From NCBI GenBank assembly GCA_025531455.1, contig JAMYHL010000039.1, positions 1-64,000 of the forward strand: 64,000 bases of DNA, written 5' to 3'. The DNA comes from Apiotrichum sp. Y4204. Its lineage: Eukaryota > Basidiomycota > Tremellomycetes > Trichosporonales > Trichosporonaceae. The stretch's first letter is position 1; each line of letters opens with the position of its first letter. The notes under the pieces are model-generated. The model searched no databases and was not told where the DNA came from. It was given only the letters and a program-made list of their open reading frames with translations. Shown here piece after piece: positions 1 through 15,268 of the stretch. The position numbers and the translations under genes are program-made.

Positions 1-4622
<4,622 letters not shown>

Positions 4623-5352
4623 GTCGGCTAGTGGCGAACAAGACGGGGTTGAGATGGAAAGGAAGGATCGCGATGGAGATGGGGGTATCAGGCGAGTGGC
4701 GTTTATTAGTGAGGAGCAGTAGCACTACCTCTTTTAAGATTTTGTCCGGGTTCCCAAGACCCGTCTCCGGCTGAACACTGCTCTACACACGCTAAGGGCG
4801 GCTGTGTGATTGTGAGAAGAGCGATGTGAGTGGCGACGAGGACGAGGTTAATGGTGAGGAAACGAAGCGAATCGAAAGATCTGGACATGAGAGATTGAGA
4901 GACAGTTGAGACAGAGAGAGAGAGAGAGAAATCTCAAAATGCATCCAGAATCCCTCGTGATGACATTCAGGGAAAATCACGTGAATAAAGCGTGCATATC
5001 ACACGAGATACACGCCGATCCCTTTTCCTCCTCCTCGGCCTCCTCTTCTGGTTGCCACGCTGCGCGCTGCCTGGCGCGCGCGCCATTCCACGATCCACAG
5101 TCTCCTCCTCGTCATCCCGGAATCCAACCACAGCTGTGTTTGATTGTACCCACTCACTCTCACTCCCTCTCTTCTACACAACCCATTCTCAACGAACAGC
5201 ACGCGCACGAAAGCACGCACGCGAATTTGATTCCAGCTCGCCTGCGCCATCTGCCGTGATTCTCAGACAACTGATTCCCTTGTCCGAGAGCGACACCGAG
5301 AGAGATTGAGCGCACCATCACCCGGTAGTGCCACCACTTCTCTCCGCCCAAC
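4623..5352. promoter_or_regulatory. Divergent promoter region RPC1/SLY1
   Basis: 730 bp between two outward-facing start codons. The SLY1 side is C/T-rich close to the ATG. A GA dinucleotide run (gagagagagagaga) lies near 4914-4929. No open reading frame with family resemblance was found. No TATA box stood out. Confidence 0.6.
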
Positions 5353-7739
5353 ATGTCGCGTCCAACCCTTCTGCAGTCGCAGACCACCTCCCTCCTCACT
5401 CTCCTCAACCTCAACCAGGCTCCGGCTGCCAACGCGGCGTCCGGTGTCGCAGGCCCGTTTCCGCGTCCCTCCACTCCGTCAACGACCTTTGACGACAGCG
5501 CCCAGCCTCTGGTCTGGAAGGTGCTCATCCTCGATGACCAGAGCAAGGACATTCTCGCGACATCCCTGCGTGTCCAGGACCTGCGCGAGCAGGGGGTGAC
5601 ACTGCACATGTGAGTTAAGACTGTAAGGAATGAACTCACAATTCAGGCAGCTCCACTCTCAGAGGCCACCGCTGTCCGACGTGCCGGCCGTCTACTTTGT
5701 CTCTCCCACCCTTGCCAACATTCGGAGGATTGCAGAAGTGAGTCGCGCAGCGCTTGGATTTGCCAAGTTACCACTACGCCCCAACAGCTACTGACCCTAT
5801 CAAGGACTTGAACCCGCCGCTGTACTCGGCCTACCATCTCTCGTTCACTTCGGCTCTTCCGCGCTCGCTTCTCGAGGAGCTTGCGTCTCTGATTCTCACC
5901 AACGACCCCTCAGGCCAGACTGGACAGCTTATTCAGTCCGTTCACGACCAGTTCCTCGACTTCCTTGTACCGTCCCCCAATCTCTTCTCCCTTCTTCCGC
6001 GAAAGGTTATCAAGAACGAGGCGAACGGCTCGACCAAGAAGGGAGCCAACACGGTGCCCAAGGAGGTTGAAGGCAGCCCAAGCTATGTCGTTCTCAACGA
6101 CCCGAGAGCGTCGGAGGTGGAGATTGAGGAGGAGGTGGAGCGTATTGCCAAGGGGCTGTTCTCGGTCATTGTTACAATGGGTTAGCTTCCTGACCTTGGC
6201 TTAGCTGACGACAGGCATCGTTCCTATCATCCGCTCGCCGCGCGGAAACGCTGCGGAGATGGTGGCCCGCAAGCTTGATGCCAAGCTGCGTGACCACATC
6301 TCGTCCAGCTCGTCGCAGCGCGGAGGTCCTGGGTTTGGCGCAGACAGTCTGCAGCGTCCTCGTGGGTGCCCTGTTGCAAATTCCTCCGACATGACTAACC
6401 TCAGTTCTTGTCATCCTCGACCGCAACGTTGATCTCATCCCGATGCTGTCGCACTCGTGGACGTACCAGGCGCTTGTGCATGACGTCCTGGACATGAAGC
6501 TGAATCGCGTCACGGTGGAGGTGAGTAGTCGACATGTGTACACGCTCACGCCCAGAACCCGGAGAATGGACGTCTACAGAAGAAGGCATACGACATTGAC
6601 TCGAAGGACTTCTTCTGGGCCAAGAACGCGGGCAACCCCTTCCCTCAGGTCGCCGAGGACATTGACGCCGAGCTCAACCGCTACAAGGCGGATGCTGCTG
6701 AGCTTACCCGCTCCACGGGTGTCAGTGACGTGAACGACGTCTCTCAGATGTGGGTTGCGTATCGACTTCTCAACTGACCCTCAGTGACTTCTCGTCCAAC
6801 GCTGCCAACCTCAAGACTGCGATTACCGCACTTCCGGAGCTGACCGCACGAAAGGCCACTTTGGACACACACATGAACATTGCGACCTCCCTGCTCCAGG
6901 CCATCAAGGAGCGCAGTCTCGACAACCTGTTCCAGGTGGAGGAAGGCGCAGCTCGCCAGCCCAAGGCGGTTGTTATGGACGCGATGAAAGGCAAGACGGA
7001 TGAACCCGGTGTGGTTGCCCACCCGACTCCGGATGACCAGCTCCGCCTGGCCATCATCTACTACCTCTCTGTCGCGTCCATGCCCAAGGAGGACCTGGCC
7101 GAGATTACCAACATCCTCAAGGAGTCGGGCGCACAGGTCGCTGCGTTGGAGTATGTCAAGAAGGTCAGGGAGATCACCCGCATGACCATGATGTCTTCTC
7201 AGCCAACTGTTGCGGCGCAGACAACGACAAGCGGCGGTGGCGAGTGGACAAAGGGATTCAGCGCGCTTGGCAACCGAGTGAGTCCTTCACCGTGCAACAT
7301 CAGCTGACATCAGCTCACCGACCGGTTGCGTGAAGGCGGTATCACGGGTGTTGGCTTTGACAACCTGATCTCTGGCGTGAAGAACTTCCTTCCAGCAAAG
7401 AAGGAGCTGACCATTACCCGTCTGGTGGAGGCGTTGATGGAGCCGGCCACGGCTGCAACACAGGCGCTGCAGGACACGGACGACTACCTGCTGTTCGACC
7501 CGCGCGCCACGCGGTCACGCAACGTGCAGTCGGGCCGCACGCGCACGCAGTACTCTGAGAGTGTGGTGTTTGTCGTCGGCGGTGGCGGCTACGTCGAGTA
7601 CTCGAACTTGCAGGAGTGGGCGACGCGGCCGCAGCGTGACGGTGGCGGCGGCGGCAAAAAGATCACGTACGGAAGTACGGAAATCATGAATCCGACAGCA
7701 TTTGTCGGTGCGCTTGGTGAGCTCGGCGCGAGCTCGTAG
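5353..7739 (+). CDS. SLY1: SM (Sec1/Munc18) protein SLY1, ER-Golgi vesicle fusion
   Basis: SM-family protein that binds the syntaxin Sed5/Ufe1 and chaperones SNARE assembly in ER-Golgi transport. Eight exons: 5353-5609, 5647-5737, 5805-6180, 6215-6361, 6405-6520, 6556-6749, 6785-7277 and 7314-7739, giving 699 residues, close to the usual 660-700. Visible Sec1-family stretches include [14 protein letters not shown] near the N-terminus, [42 protein letters not shown], and a C-terminal [20 protein letters not shown]. Seven introns of 34-67 nt. Intron 2 (5738-5804) must use an AAG acceptor to stay in frame; the nearer CAACAG runs into a stop. The gene is divergent from RPC1 and convergent with the Cys-rich gene, whose stop lies 161 bp away. 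Confidence 0.94.
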
Positions 7740-7900
7740 CGTAACCGAGCCGCTTGGAGCTAGACTGCATGCATGTAGAGTAGTATGGACATTGCCTAAG
7801 GAGGACTTCTATGAAGGTTGGTGGTAATCGGGGAGACAGTCGCGTTGGGGGCCTGCGGACCTCATCTTGATCCCACTCGGAAAGACTAAACTCTGATTGT

Positions 7901-8428
7901 CTAACAGAATGCGACGGCGGATCCGACGAGGAGGAGAACAGCCAAGGCCGCCTTGGGCGCGGCGGCAGTCGTCGGGGCACTGTTCTTGGGGGCCGTCTGC
8001 TGACCGGGAGGCGATTTGCCAAGGGATTTGTTGATATCGCGTGCCCTTGAACATTCCGTTTTGTTTCGAGCGTCGTTGTTGGCCGCTGCCATCCTCTGGA
8101 GGCACATTTGAAAAACGCTGATTGTACGTACACCCCCAATCTCCTTCCTTGTGGGTTGCGCGATGAGACACTGAGCAGTATTGCAGCCTTTGCGAGTCTC
8201 GCCCAGCCACGCTTCGCAGCACGAGAAGACGTAGTCTTCCACCTGCGCAGTGCACACCCATTTGTTCTCGTCGTCGATGACATCGTCCCAAGACGGCGAA
8301 AGCCCTCCGGAGGCGCACTGGGACTGATTCTTGCCGAGTTGACGCAGATTGTCCGGCATCTCCTGGTAAGGGATCAGGAAGGAGGCGTCGTTGTGGCCAG
8401 TCGTGTTCTGGAGTGACGAGACGTTCAT
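7901..8428 (-). CDS. Small Cys-rich protein with C-terminal hydrophobic tail, function unknown
   Basis: Single-exon ORF of 175 residues; I do not recognise the family. Eight cysteines lie before the tail (CASG, VCTA, SCCEA, GCNT, QCLI, MCLQ, ECSR), with potential N-glycosylation sites NVSS, NTTG and NQSQ. The C-terminus is a Pro/Ala/Thr stretch followed by AALAVLLLVGSAVAF, which looks like a GPI-anchor signal or a membrane tail. No N-terminal signal peptide is visible after the chosen ATG, which is odd for a GPI protein; either an upstream exon is missing from my model or the protein is tail-anchored. A minus-strand TATAAA lies about 125 bp upstream, supporting a real promoter. It is convergent with SLY1. 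Confidence is moderate that it is a gene and low on function. Confidence 0.6.
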   Translation of the reverse strand: MNVSSLQNTTGHNDASFLIPYQEMPDNLRQLGKNQSQCASGGLSPSWDDVIDDENKWVCTAQVEDYVFSCCEAWLGETRKGCNTAQCLIAQPTRKEIGGVRTISVFQMCLQRMAAANNDARNKTECSRARDINKSLGKSPPGQQTAPKNSAPTTAAAPKAALAVLLLVGSAVAFC

Positions 8429-8553
8429 CGTGGTATCTTGTCTCGGGGGCGGGCGGGACGAAAGCTTGGAGCTTGGAGGTAGGTGGGAGCTATGCGGGGA
8501 AGGTTAAGAAGGTTGTGGTGATGGTGATTGACAGCCATCTGCCTCAGTCTGCC

Positions 8554-8559
8554 TTTATA
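8554..8559 (-). promoter_or_regulatory. TATA box of the Cys-rich gene
   Basis: TATAAA reading on the minus strand, about 125 bp before the ATG at 8428. The spacing fits a short leader. Confidence 0.5.
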
Positions 8560-9002
8560 CGTGTATGACCAGGCTCATCAGACTGATGACGGATAGCAGG
8601 CAGGCACCGAGAAAGCTCTTTTTGCAGCTGGGGCTAAGGTCCAAGGAACCCGGACGCGACATGAGTACCGTAGATCCGTAAGATGCTTGCTCTCCTGCTC
8701 GGCCACTTCTGGGACCATCGGATGGTTTGGCCATAAGCTGTGAGTACATTAATGAGGGATTGCAATGCACCGTGCACCGCGTGCACCGTCTTGAGAGCCT
8801 GGGGGCCGTTCTGTGCTCGATCGTGTGCTAGCTGTTCCAATTGGGAGGGCAAAGCGTGCCGGTGCGCGGTGGGTGATGAGGGGGCTCAGCTATTGTCTCC
8901 GAGCTCTCCGACCTCCGATTTTCAGTTAAGGTTAGAAATCCCCCTCATGTGCATGACCGTGGAGCAGCTGCCGACAGCACACGACAAGACGCGGAAGGAC
9001 TG

Positions 9003-9030
9003 TTTGATGTTTGATGTTTGATGTTTGCTG
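9003..9030 (+). repeat. Heptamer tandem repeat (TTTGATG)x3 plus one variant
   Basis: Three exact TTTGATG units at 9003-9023 followed by TTTGCTG at 9024-9030. Confidence 0.9.
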
Positions 9031-9572
9031 CACAGCACGGGTCTGTTACGAAACCCATCCCAAAGGTCCAAGGAGGGAACAGCAGATGCTTGGCCCTGGC
9101 TTGACGTCCTTCAGCTTCTGTACTCGCTGTCAAGCATCTCCATGTCTCCATCGTGGACCCCTGGCTATCCGCTTTCGGCCTCGGTCTCTTTGTTTCTCGG
9201 TCTCTATTTCCCTTCATCTATCATGCTAAAGCAATTCCGAGCACCGGTAACGCGCGGAGCGGAGCTTTTGACAAGGCTGTGGCAGGAAAGATATCCTTGC
9301 CTGCTTGTCCCGAAGACGACAACAAGATATGCGCAAAGGCCAGCACTCCTTGCTACTCGCCTCATGGGGGGCTGAGTAGATCACTTAGCATCTCGAGTCT
9401 CCCGGATGGCGAGGTCGCTCAGGGAAGAGCGTTTAGTTGCACATGAACCTCCGCGCTGTGCGGAGATCGAAATGGAATCTCCGGGGGAGCTTGGCCGGGA
9501 ACACTTTCCACGCCAGGATAGCCATACCCATAGACACGTTGCGCAGACGCAAACTCCACGATCACTGCAAGC

Positions 9573-9636
9573 ACTTGGAACGCGGAAGGTTTGGGACGCG
9601 GAAGACTCTGAACGCGGAAGACTTGGAACGCGGAAG
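9573..9636 (+). repeat. 16-bp tandem repeat, four copies
   Basis: Four consecutive 16-bp units that all end in ACGCGGAAG. The first and fourth are identical (ACTTGGAACGCGGAAG); the second and third differ at a few positions in the first seven bases. There are no spacers, so this is a minisatellite and not a CRISPR array. Confidence 0.9.
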
Positions 9637-9850
9637 GCGGCTCAAAGGTAATTCCGACTTGCAGAGATCAGAAACGCACAGTAAGACGGAAACTCTGACC
9701 GGAACGCGACACAGTCTGTATTGACCATAGTTTGGGGACAGCCACCTTATGCTCCGAAACAAAGCAATCACGACACCGTCGCGCCGCGACATCTGTCACT
9801 GGAATATTGGTACAGTACGGGACATTTCAAACGAAGGGTCGTCTACAAGG

Positions 9851-9858
9851 TATATATA
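9851..9858 (+). promoter_or_regulatory. TATA box of the Cys/His microprotein gene
   Basis: TATATATA about 105 bp before the ATG at 9963. It is followed by a C/T-rich leader of repeated CCCAAT-type units (AATCCC repeated) and then AATAAACACCATT just before the start codon. This is the clearest core promoter in the window. Confidence 0.7.
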
Positions 9859-9962
9859 GAGCTCCTCTCCCCAGCCCCAGTCTTAATCCCAATCCCAATC
9901 CCAATCTCAAACCCAACCTCTCTTCAACTCTCCCTACTCCCCCAAACTCAATAAACACCATT

Positions 9963-10093
9963 ATGCCCGTCGCCCAGTGCAGCACCAAGGGATGCGAGAA
10001 CCCGGCGAGTGTCGGTTCGGACAAATGCTACAAGCATAAGCAGGCCGGTAAGTTGCCTCGCGCCGGACAGGCTGACCTGTAGGAACCGAGTAG
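9963..10093 (+). CDS. 31-residue Cys/His (zinc-knuckle-like) microprotein
   Basis: Two exons, 9963-10047 and 10083-10093, separated by a 35-nt intron with GTAAGT donor, CTGAC branch site and TAG acceptor. Splicing gives 31 residues ending ...KHKQAGTE; reading through the intron would give a 39-residue protein instead. The core is C-x4-C-x10-C-x2-H (CSTKGC ... CYKH), which is a plausible zinc-binding set and recalls the short C/C/C/H repeats of WRKY19-type zinc fingers. That comparison is from memory and not a proven relation. Support for a real gene: canonical splice signals, an A-rich context before the ATG and a strong TATA box at the right distance. The function is unknown. The TATA box and smooth C/T leader suggest high or inducible expression (inference). 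Confidence 0.6.
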
Positions 10094-11036
10094 CCTTGCG
10101 ATGGCTCGAAGCTAGCGTTTTGGCTAGAACCGTTGGCGTACGATAGAGACTGTTGAGACTGAAATGTATCGATTGTTGAGAAGTTTGATGGTACGGTGAA
10201 GTGATGTGGGACACAACTAGTTCATAATCGAGCGAACTGAGCTTGCAGTTGCCAGAGTGATGTCCAGGCTCCTTTCCTGGACCTCAGGTACTGACCTGGC
10301 CTTTTCTCTTCTCTCCGCTCTCTCCGCTCTCTCCGCTCTGAGGTAACCACCCTAAGCCATAGCCGTCCTAAGCCATACCTGTGGACGCAATTATCTCTGA
10401 TTTTCACTTGGCCGGGAACGGTTGGACGGCAAGACACAACCGAGGAGTTTGACATGACCGACTCGATGTTTCCTTCTGACGCGGCTGATTTATATTGGGT
10501 AAAATCCGATGGAACTGCCTCGGCATGCTGAGCAGAGCTATAGCTGTATGCTGTATCTGATGGGGATGTCAACTACTGCTTTACTTTCTTAGCCCAGACT
10601 CTTGCAATGGCTACCAGCCAAAACAAAGACAAACAAAAACAAGAAAAAATGGAAAATAGAATAAAATTACAAATATTAACATTAACTCGCGAACATGTGG
10701 CATGTCGCACTTGTGGTGTGAACGTGTCATTTGATACTTGCACCACGTCCTGGAAGCTTCCTTGACGCGGCTGCTCACTGTCTGAGCTTTTGCGGTCAGT
10801 TCCAGCTGTGTAGCGTGCGTTCTGACCCCTCTCGATGTGCTCCGTCGACGTCACTTGTGCCATACGAGCCCCAAGTGGAATTCTCTATATCTGTAATCCC
10901 AACAACGACGAACGATAAAACTGATGTCACTTCGGATCACATCCTCTGCGACTACATATATATGCCTAGTAAGTATGTAAAATAATGTATTGGCTCAGAA
11001 GCCGTTTTTTTCTTCTCGTTGCCGCCCGGCGCTCGC
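10094..11036. other. Intergenic region between convergent microprotein and MFS genes
   Basis: 943 bp with no supported gene. It contains a decamer-type repeat of CTCTCCGCTC near 10309-10339 and an A-rich, low-GC island at about 10605-10690 that stands out against the GC-rich surroundings. It probably holds both 3' ends. Confidence 0.5.
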
Positions 11037-12910
11037 TTAGCGCGGCATAGAGTAGATAATGTACAGCGCCCAACCGGTGATGACCATGGCGGTGAGGACG
11101 GAGCACCCCAGCGTGGTCCAGCCCTTGTGCTCCTCGTGGCCCTCGTATGTCCTGCCGGCAATCTCCTGCTGGACGAGCTTGTCGCGGCGCTTGCGCTCGG
11201 GCAGGCGGAGCTGGTGGCCGAGCCAGCGGCCGTCGAGCCAGTCGTAAAACGGGCCGAGGAACGCATCGTACGCCTTGAACACCATAATGACAATAAACAC
11301 CCGGTCGTACTGGAAGCCCGGCGTCTTGTCCTGGATCGCACCAGAGGCCACGTCCATAATCAGTGTGCCTGCGTTTTGCTGCCTGTCAGAAAAAGACGCA
11401 TGAATGCGCACTCACGAAAGACTGCCACACGCCAAAGGCTGTGCCCACCAGCTCGTTGGTTGGGAGCAGAATCGGGACAGTCGCCATGAACGGAATCAGG
11501 TTCGTGACGTAGGCAAAGGACGAGATGAGGACTGGAGCCAAGAAGTTGATCTTGGTGAAGCCCGCAAGGCCCCAGACGAGGAGCCAGATAAGGGACGTGG
11601 TGGTGACTGGCATTAGAAAAATGGAAAACAACTTGGTGAAAAGAGTGTGGCTCCAATAGCCAGGGACGCAACTCACCAAAGATCATGCGCCATCCAATGC
11701 GGTCGAAGAAGAGACCAGTAGCGGGAGTAAGGACAATCGGGATGACAGTCTGGAGGGCGGCATTGTAACCGGCCGTCTCCTCGGAGGTGCCACGGGACTT
11801 GACCTGAATGTCCGCGACGTTGCGGAGCCACACGCGGGTCGCGCCACCCTGGAGCATCTGCGTGACGTTCATGATCCAGTAGAACTTGGGGAGGTGGGCA
11901 ATGCCGCGGATGGTGTCGGCCCAGTCCTGGAGGATGGTCTTGTCGTTGCGCACCGCCGGCTTCGGGGGGCGGTACTGCTCGGGCAGAAGGCGGTTCTCAA
12001 AGAAGTAGTACGCGTACACGCAGATCGAGGACACGGCGGTGGTAATTGCCGGAATCCACAGCGCCCAGCCCCAGTACCGTCCCGGACCGATGTTGGCCAT
12101 CGGCACAGCAGAGGTACGCGCCACGAGCTGGATGATGCGGCTCCACGCGACGTTGACGCCAAAGATGAGACCCATGTGCGAACCGGCGAACCAGTGAGGG
12201 TAGAGCTTGTACTGGCAAATGTCCTGGACGGCGGAGCCGAAACCGAGGATAATTTCGCCGGCGACGAGCATGCGGTACTCATTGCGGATTGAGGACTGCT
12301 GTCAGGATATAATGACTTGGAAGGACTCACGGTGGCAGAGAGGACGGTACCAGCAACACAGAGGACGGCGGACCCGAGAGCCACACTGGCGGTCAGTACA
12401 TACTGCGCAACCAATGGCTTTCACTCACCGACTGCCACCGTAACGGTCGATCACCGAGCCACCAATAATGGGCAGAAGAGTGTTGATGAGGGATGAGGCG
12501 GAAGAGATGACACTGTACTGCGCGTCTGAAGGTCAGTGGGATGGTTATGGGCAAGCTTTGGCAGATGTGGCACATTGATCGTATGCGCCACAAATGCAGG
12601 TGGCAGGTGACACCAGCACTCCCTACTCACTCGTAATCTTGAGCTCGCGAACGAGACGCGTCTTGAGGGGGCCAAGCACAAAGCCCGCATACGTGTTACC
12701 GGTACCGAACAGGATGATGAGGATGATAGCGGTGAGACGGTACTTCCACGGGATGATGATGCGGTTGGCTTCCTCGCCCTCCAAAGGGGGCTCGAAGTCC
12801 TCGTCGTCATAGTTGTCGAGCTTCTCCACCTTGTTGTTCTCCGCCTTGTCGTCGTACTTGTACTCCTTCTCCCCAGCCTCGATGGGCACCTGGGCCTTTG
12901 GTGTGCTCAT
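11037..12910 (-). CDS. MFS transporter, MFSD1-like
   Basis: Major facilitator superfamily protein of 527 residues, exons 12910-12631, 12525-12429, 12385-12331, 12295-11677, 11606-11416 and 11378-11037. The resemblance is to MFSD1, a lysosomal dipeptide transporter in animals: a hydrophilic acidic N-terminus, then WKYRLTAIILIILFGTGNTYAGF, AQYSVISSASSLINTLLPIIGG followed by DRYGG, a GEIILGFGSAVQDICQ segment, WFAGSHMGLIFGVNVAWSRI, and a second half with GLFFDRIGWRMIF. A vacuolar small-peptide role is inference only. The start MSTPKAQ is preferred over a more upstream in-frame ATG at 12985, which would translate the G14 run in the leader. Intron 3 (to about 12296) has a CAGCAG tandem acceptor; I take the distal AG because the proximal one is only three bases from the branch A. 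Convergent with the microprotein, divergent from DYN1. Confidence 0.87.
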
Positions 12911-15268
12911 TTTGGGCGTTGCTTGCTGATACTTTTTGCTTGGCGGGGGGGGGGGGGGTGACCCTTGCCTTCTTATAAGTCGCATCGCGTTGTCTAGTTA
13001 GTCTTCACCTGTTCACACCTCGGGCTTCTCAAGCCCATCTGCTGCGCGTCGTGGGCTTTCAATTCGTCTGCCGCGCACGCAAATCCGTTTTCCGGCATGC
13101 ATTGTCCTCCGAGATTCCGCGAGAAACACTGACCCCACCATCCACTCCAGCACTGTCCGTCAAACCTTGTTTTTTTTCCCGCCAAGAGGCTCTCACCTTG
13201 GCACGCATCCCGCCCAGCCATTTTCCAAACACGTGCAGACCCCACTCACACCATATTCCATATCCCCTGGCAGGGTCCCACTCTATCAGATAACAATAGT
13301 TTGAAAGCATCAATCTCCGCGTTTGTAATCTGATTGCATGCCCATACCGCAATGGTGCACCGTATTGGCCAGATGTGGACCGTTCGGGCCACTCGGACCC
13401 GATTCCACTTGGCTCCACTGTGGAGCGATGGGCAACCGCCGCGCCGCGTCAAACAGTGCCTGGATCGCGGCGGATGTGCGGATACAGTAACCGCTTGACA
13501 CCCATCTGATCGTGAAGACTGTGAGCTGTGAGGGTGTGAGATGCAGGAGGTTGAGTTATCCGTCAGTCTCCCATGCACTTGACCATGCGACTCTTGGAGG
13601 GATGTCAAAAGTCACAGTTCCCACGAGCATGCCAAGCCGGTCCAGAACTCCAGAACTTGCACCAACCACAGACCGCCAAAATCTAAACCCCCCAGGAGCA
13701 CTCATGTCGGCCACCTGCAGGCCGAGGTCCGACCGACCACAACCCCAGTTGGGAAGCAAACCGCAAGGGGGATTGCAGCAAGGAAGAGAATGGTGGTCGT
13801 CAAGACGCCGCAGACAAAGTCCGATGCCATGTAGTTCCCCGATAACCCTTTTGCGCTTGATCTCTGTGACCGATTCGGCGCTCTGTGTGGGGTGCCAAGC
13901 CGTGCTAGCTTGAACCTTCCTTCATCCGCCTTGGAAACATGTTCTCGTCGGCCGGGTGTCTGTTCCAAACGTATGATACGTCGCCGTGTCCGACAAGTTG
14001 ATGACCGAGGCGCCTAATCCTGCCCGCTGAAGACCAGGGTGCGATAGCGGAATGTGGGCACGGCGCTACATTAGCTGATGCTCCTGAGAGTGGCCGCTAA
14101 AGTGACGGGATGGAGCACGTGAGGACTGAGAGGTCGGAACACGACTGCCGAGAGGCTAAGATCATGATGGGCTTGTTGCTCTTTGTCGAGCCATGAACAC
14201 ACAACAAGACGCGGACATCAAGGTCCATTATTAGATCGACTAGGGGGACATACGTACCTCGGATGTCCTGATTGTTCTCCGTCGACGCCGCCTGAACTAC
14301 TGGCGATGTCGCCCGAGACCAATCGTTGCTGTCCCTCTGGGCAGATATAAATAAGAGCAGCGGCCGAAAGAGATTGACAGCAGAGACCCGAAAAGTAGAG
14401 TCTGTCAAGAACATCTTCCGAACAAAAGTGGGTCATAGGCCGCATTGGTTGCCGCCGTGGAGATTGGCTGTGGTAGTTGTGTGCAATGATGACCTATGCT
14501 TTCTTAGCTAAGGTCCTAGTGCTGTGAGAGCCCTCTCGTTGACCTTCAAGTCCATGTCGTTGAGTCATCTCAAGTGATGGAGAATGGAAAACCATTCGTG
14601 TGATCGTGTGACATCGTGTACTCGGGTGGCCCGGCGAATTGGCCAATGGTCACATTGGTGCGAGTGGAGTTGCGATCGTGCTGGAATAAGTTAGTCATCG
14701 ACAGAGCAACCCATCTCAGCATTGAGCATTAGTTTCCATATTGACGTCCCGCGAAACAAGACGTGTAGCAAACCTTTCGCTTGATTTGCGAGCTTGCGAG
14801 ATCCGTTCGAATGCCCCGACTCATTTGCAGGTCCCGAGCCATACTGCATACAGAGTCCTACAGGCTTCACAAGGGTGCCCTCGAGATCCTCGATACGAGT
14901 TGCCAGTTGTGGGCCGTCTTGCGCTGGTCGCAGTTTCTAATCGCACATTGACGGAGGAGTGGTTTCTATGCAGTCTGTGTTGCTACAATCTGCTCCACTC
15001 CAATCCTGTAAGGTTCTGTAAAAAGTATGCATGTGTCTTGGGGGGGTGGCTGCGTTCTGTGTTGCTTGACGCGTCGTCCAGAAGATGCCGCGCCGCCACG
15101 CGCCACGCGCGCCGAACCTGAAACGTGACGTTTGGCCCGGGAGCCCATGGCCCGCTGCAACGACCGCTCGACCGCGGACCACTTTCGTCGCCATCACTCA
15201 CCTTCTTCTCACCATCACCCTTCTCCTCCCCTATACCCCACCCCACCCACCACTCTCTCTCACTCACA
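12911..15268. other. Long divergent intergenic region MFS/DYN1
   Basis: About 2.36 kb between the MFS start and the dynein start. Open frames on both strands are at most about 130 codons, lack family resemblance and have no codon bias like the neighbours. The last 100 bp before the dynein ATG are strongly C/T-rich, typical of a leader here. Nothing else was identified. Confidence 0.5.
12945..12958 (+). repeat. Homopolymer G14
   Basis: Fourteen consecutive G on the plus strand, which is C14 in the probable 5' leader of the MFS transporter. Length may be unreliable in sequencing. Confidence 0.85.

Larger units (their letters stand above)
8429..9962. other. Gene-poor interval 8.4-9.96 kb
   Basis: 1.5 kb holding the promoters of the Cys-rich gene (minus) and the microprotein (plus) and two simple repeats, listed separately. 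Open frames here are short and resemble no family. No tRNA-like A/B boxes were found. Confidence 0.5.

Noticed and set aside
5610..5646. Frame breaks in SLY1, MET8, YSC84 and others as pseudogene signs
   Set aside because: Each break coincides with a canonical short intron and the spliced frames close exactly.
9573..9636. CRISPR-like array
   Set aside because: Repeats are contiguous without spacers, and the genome is eukaryotic.
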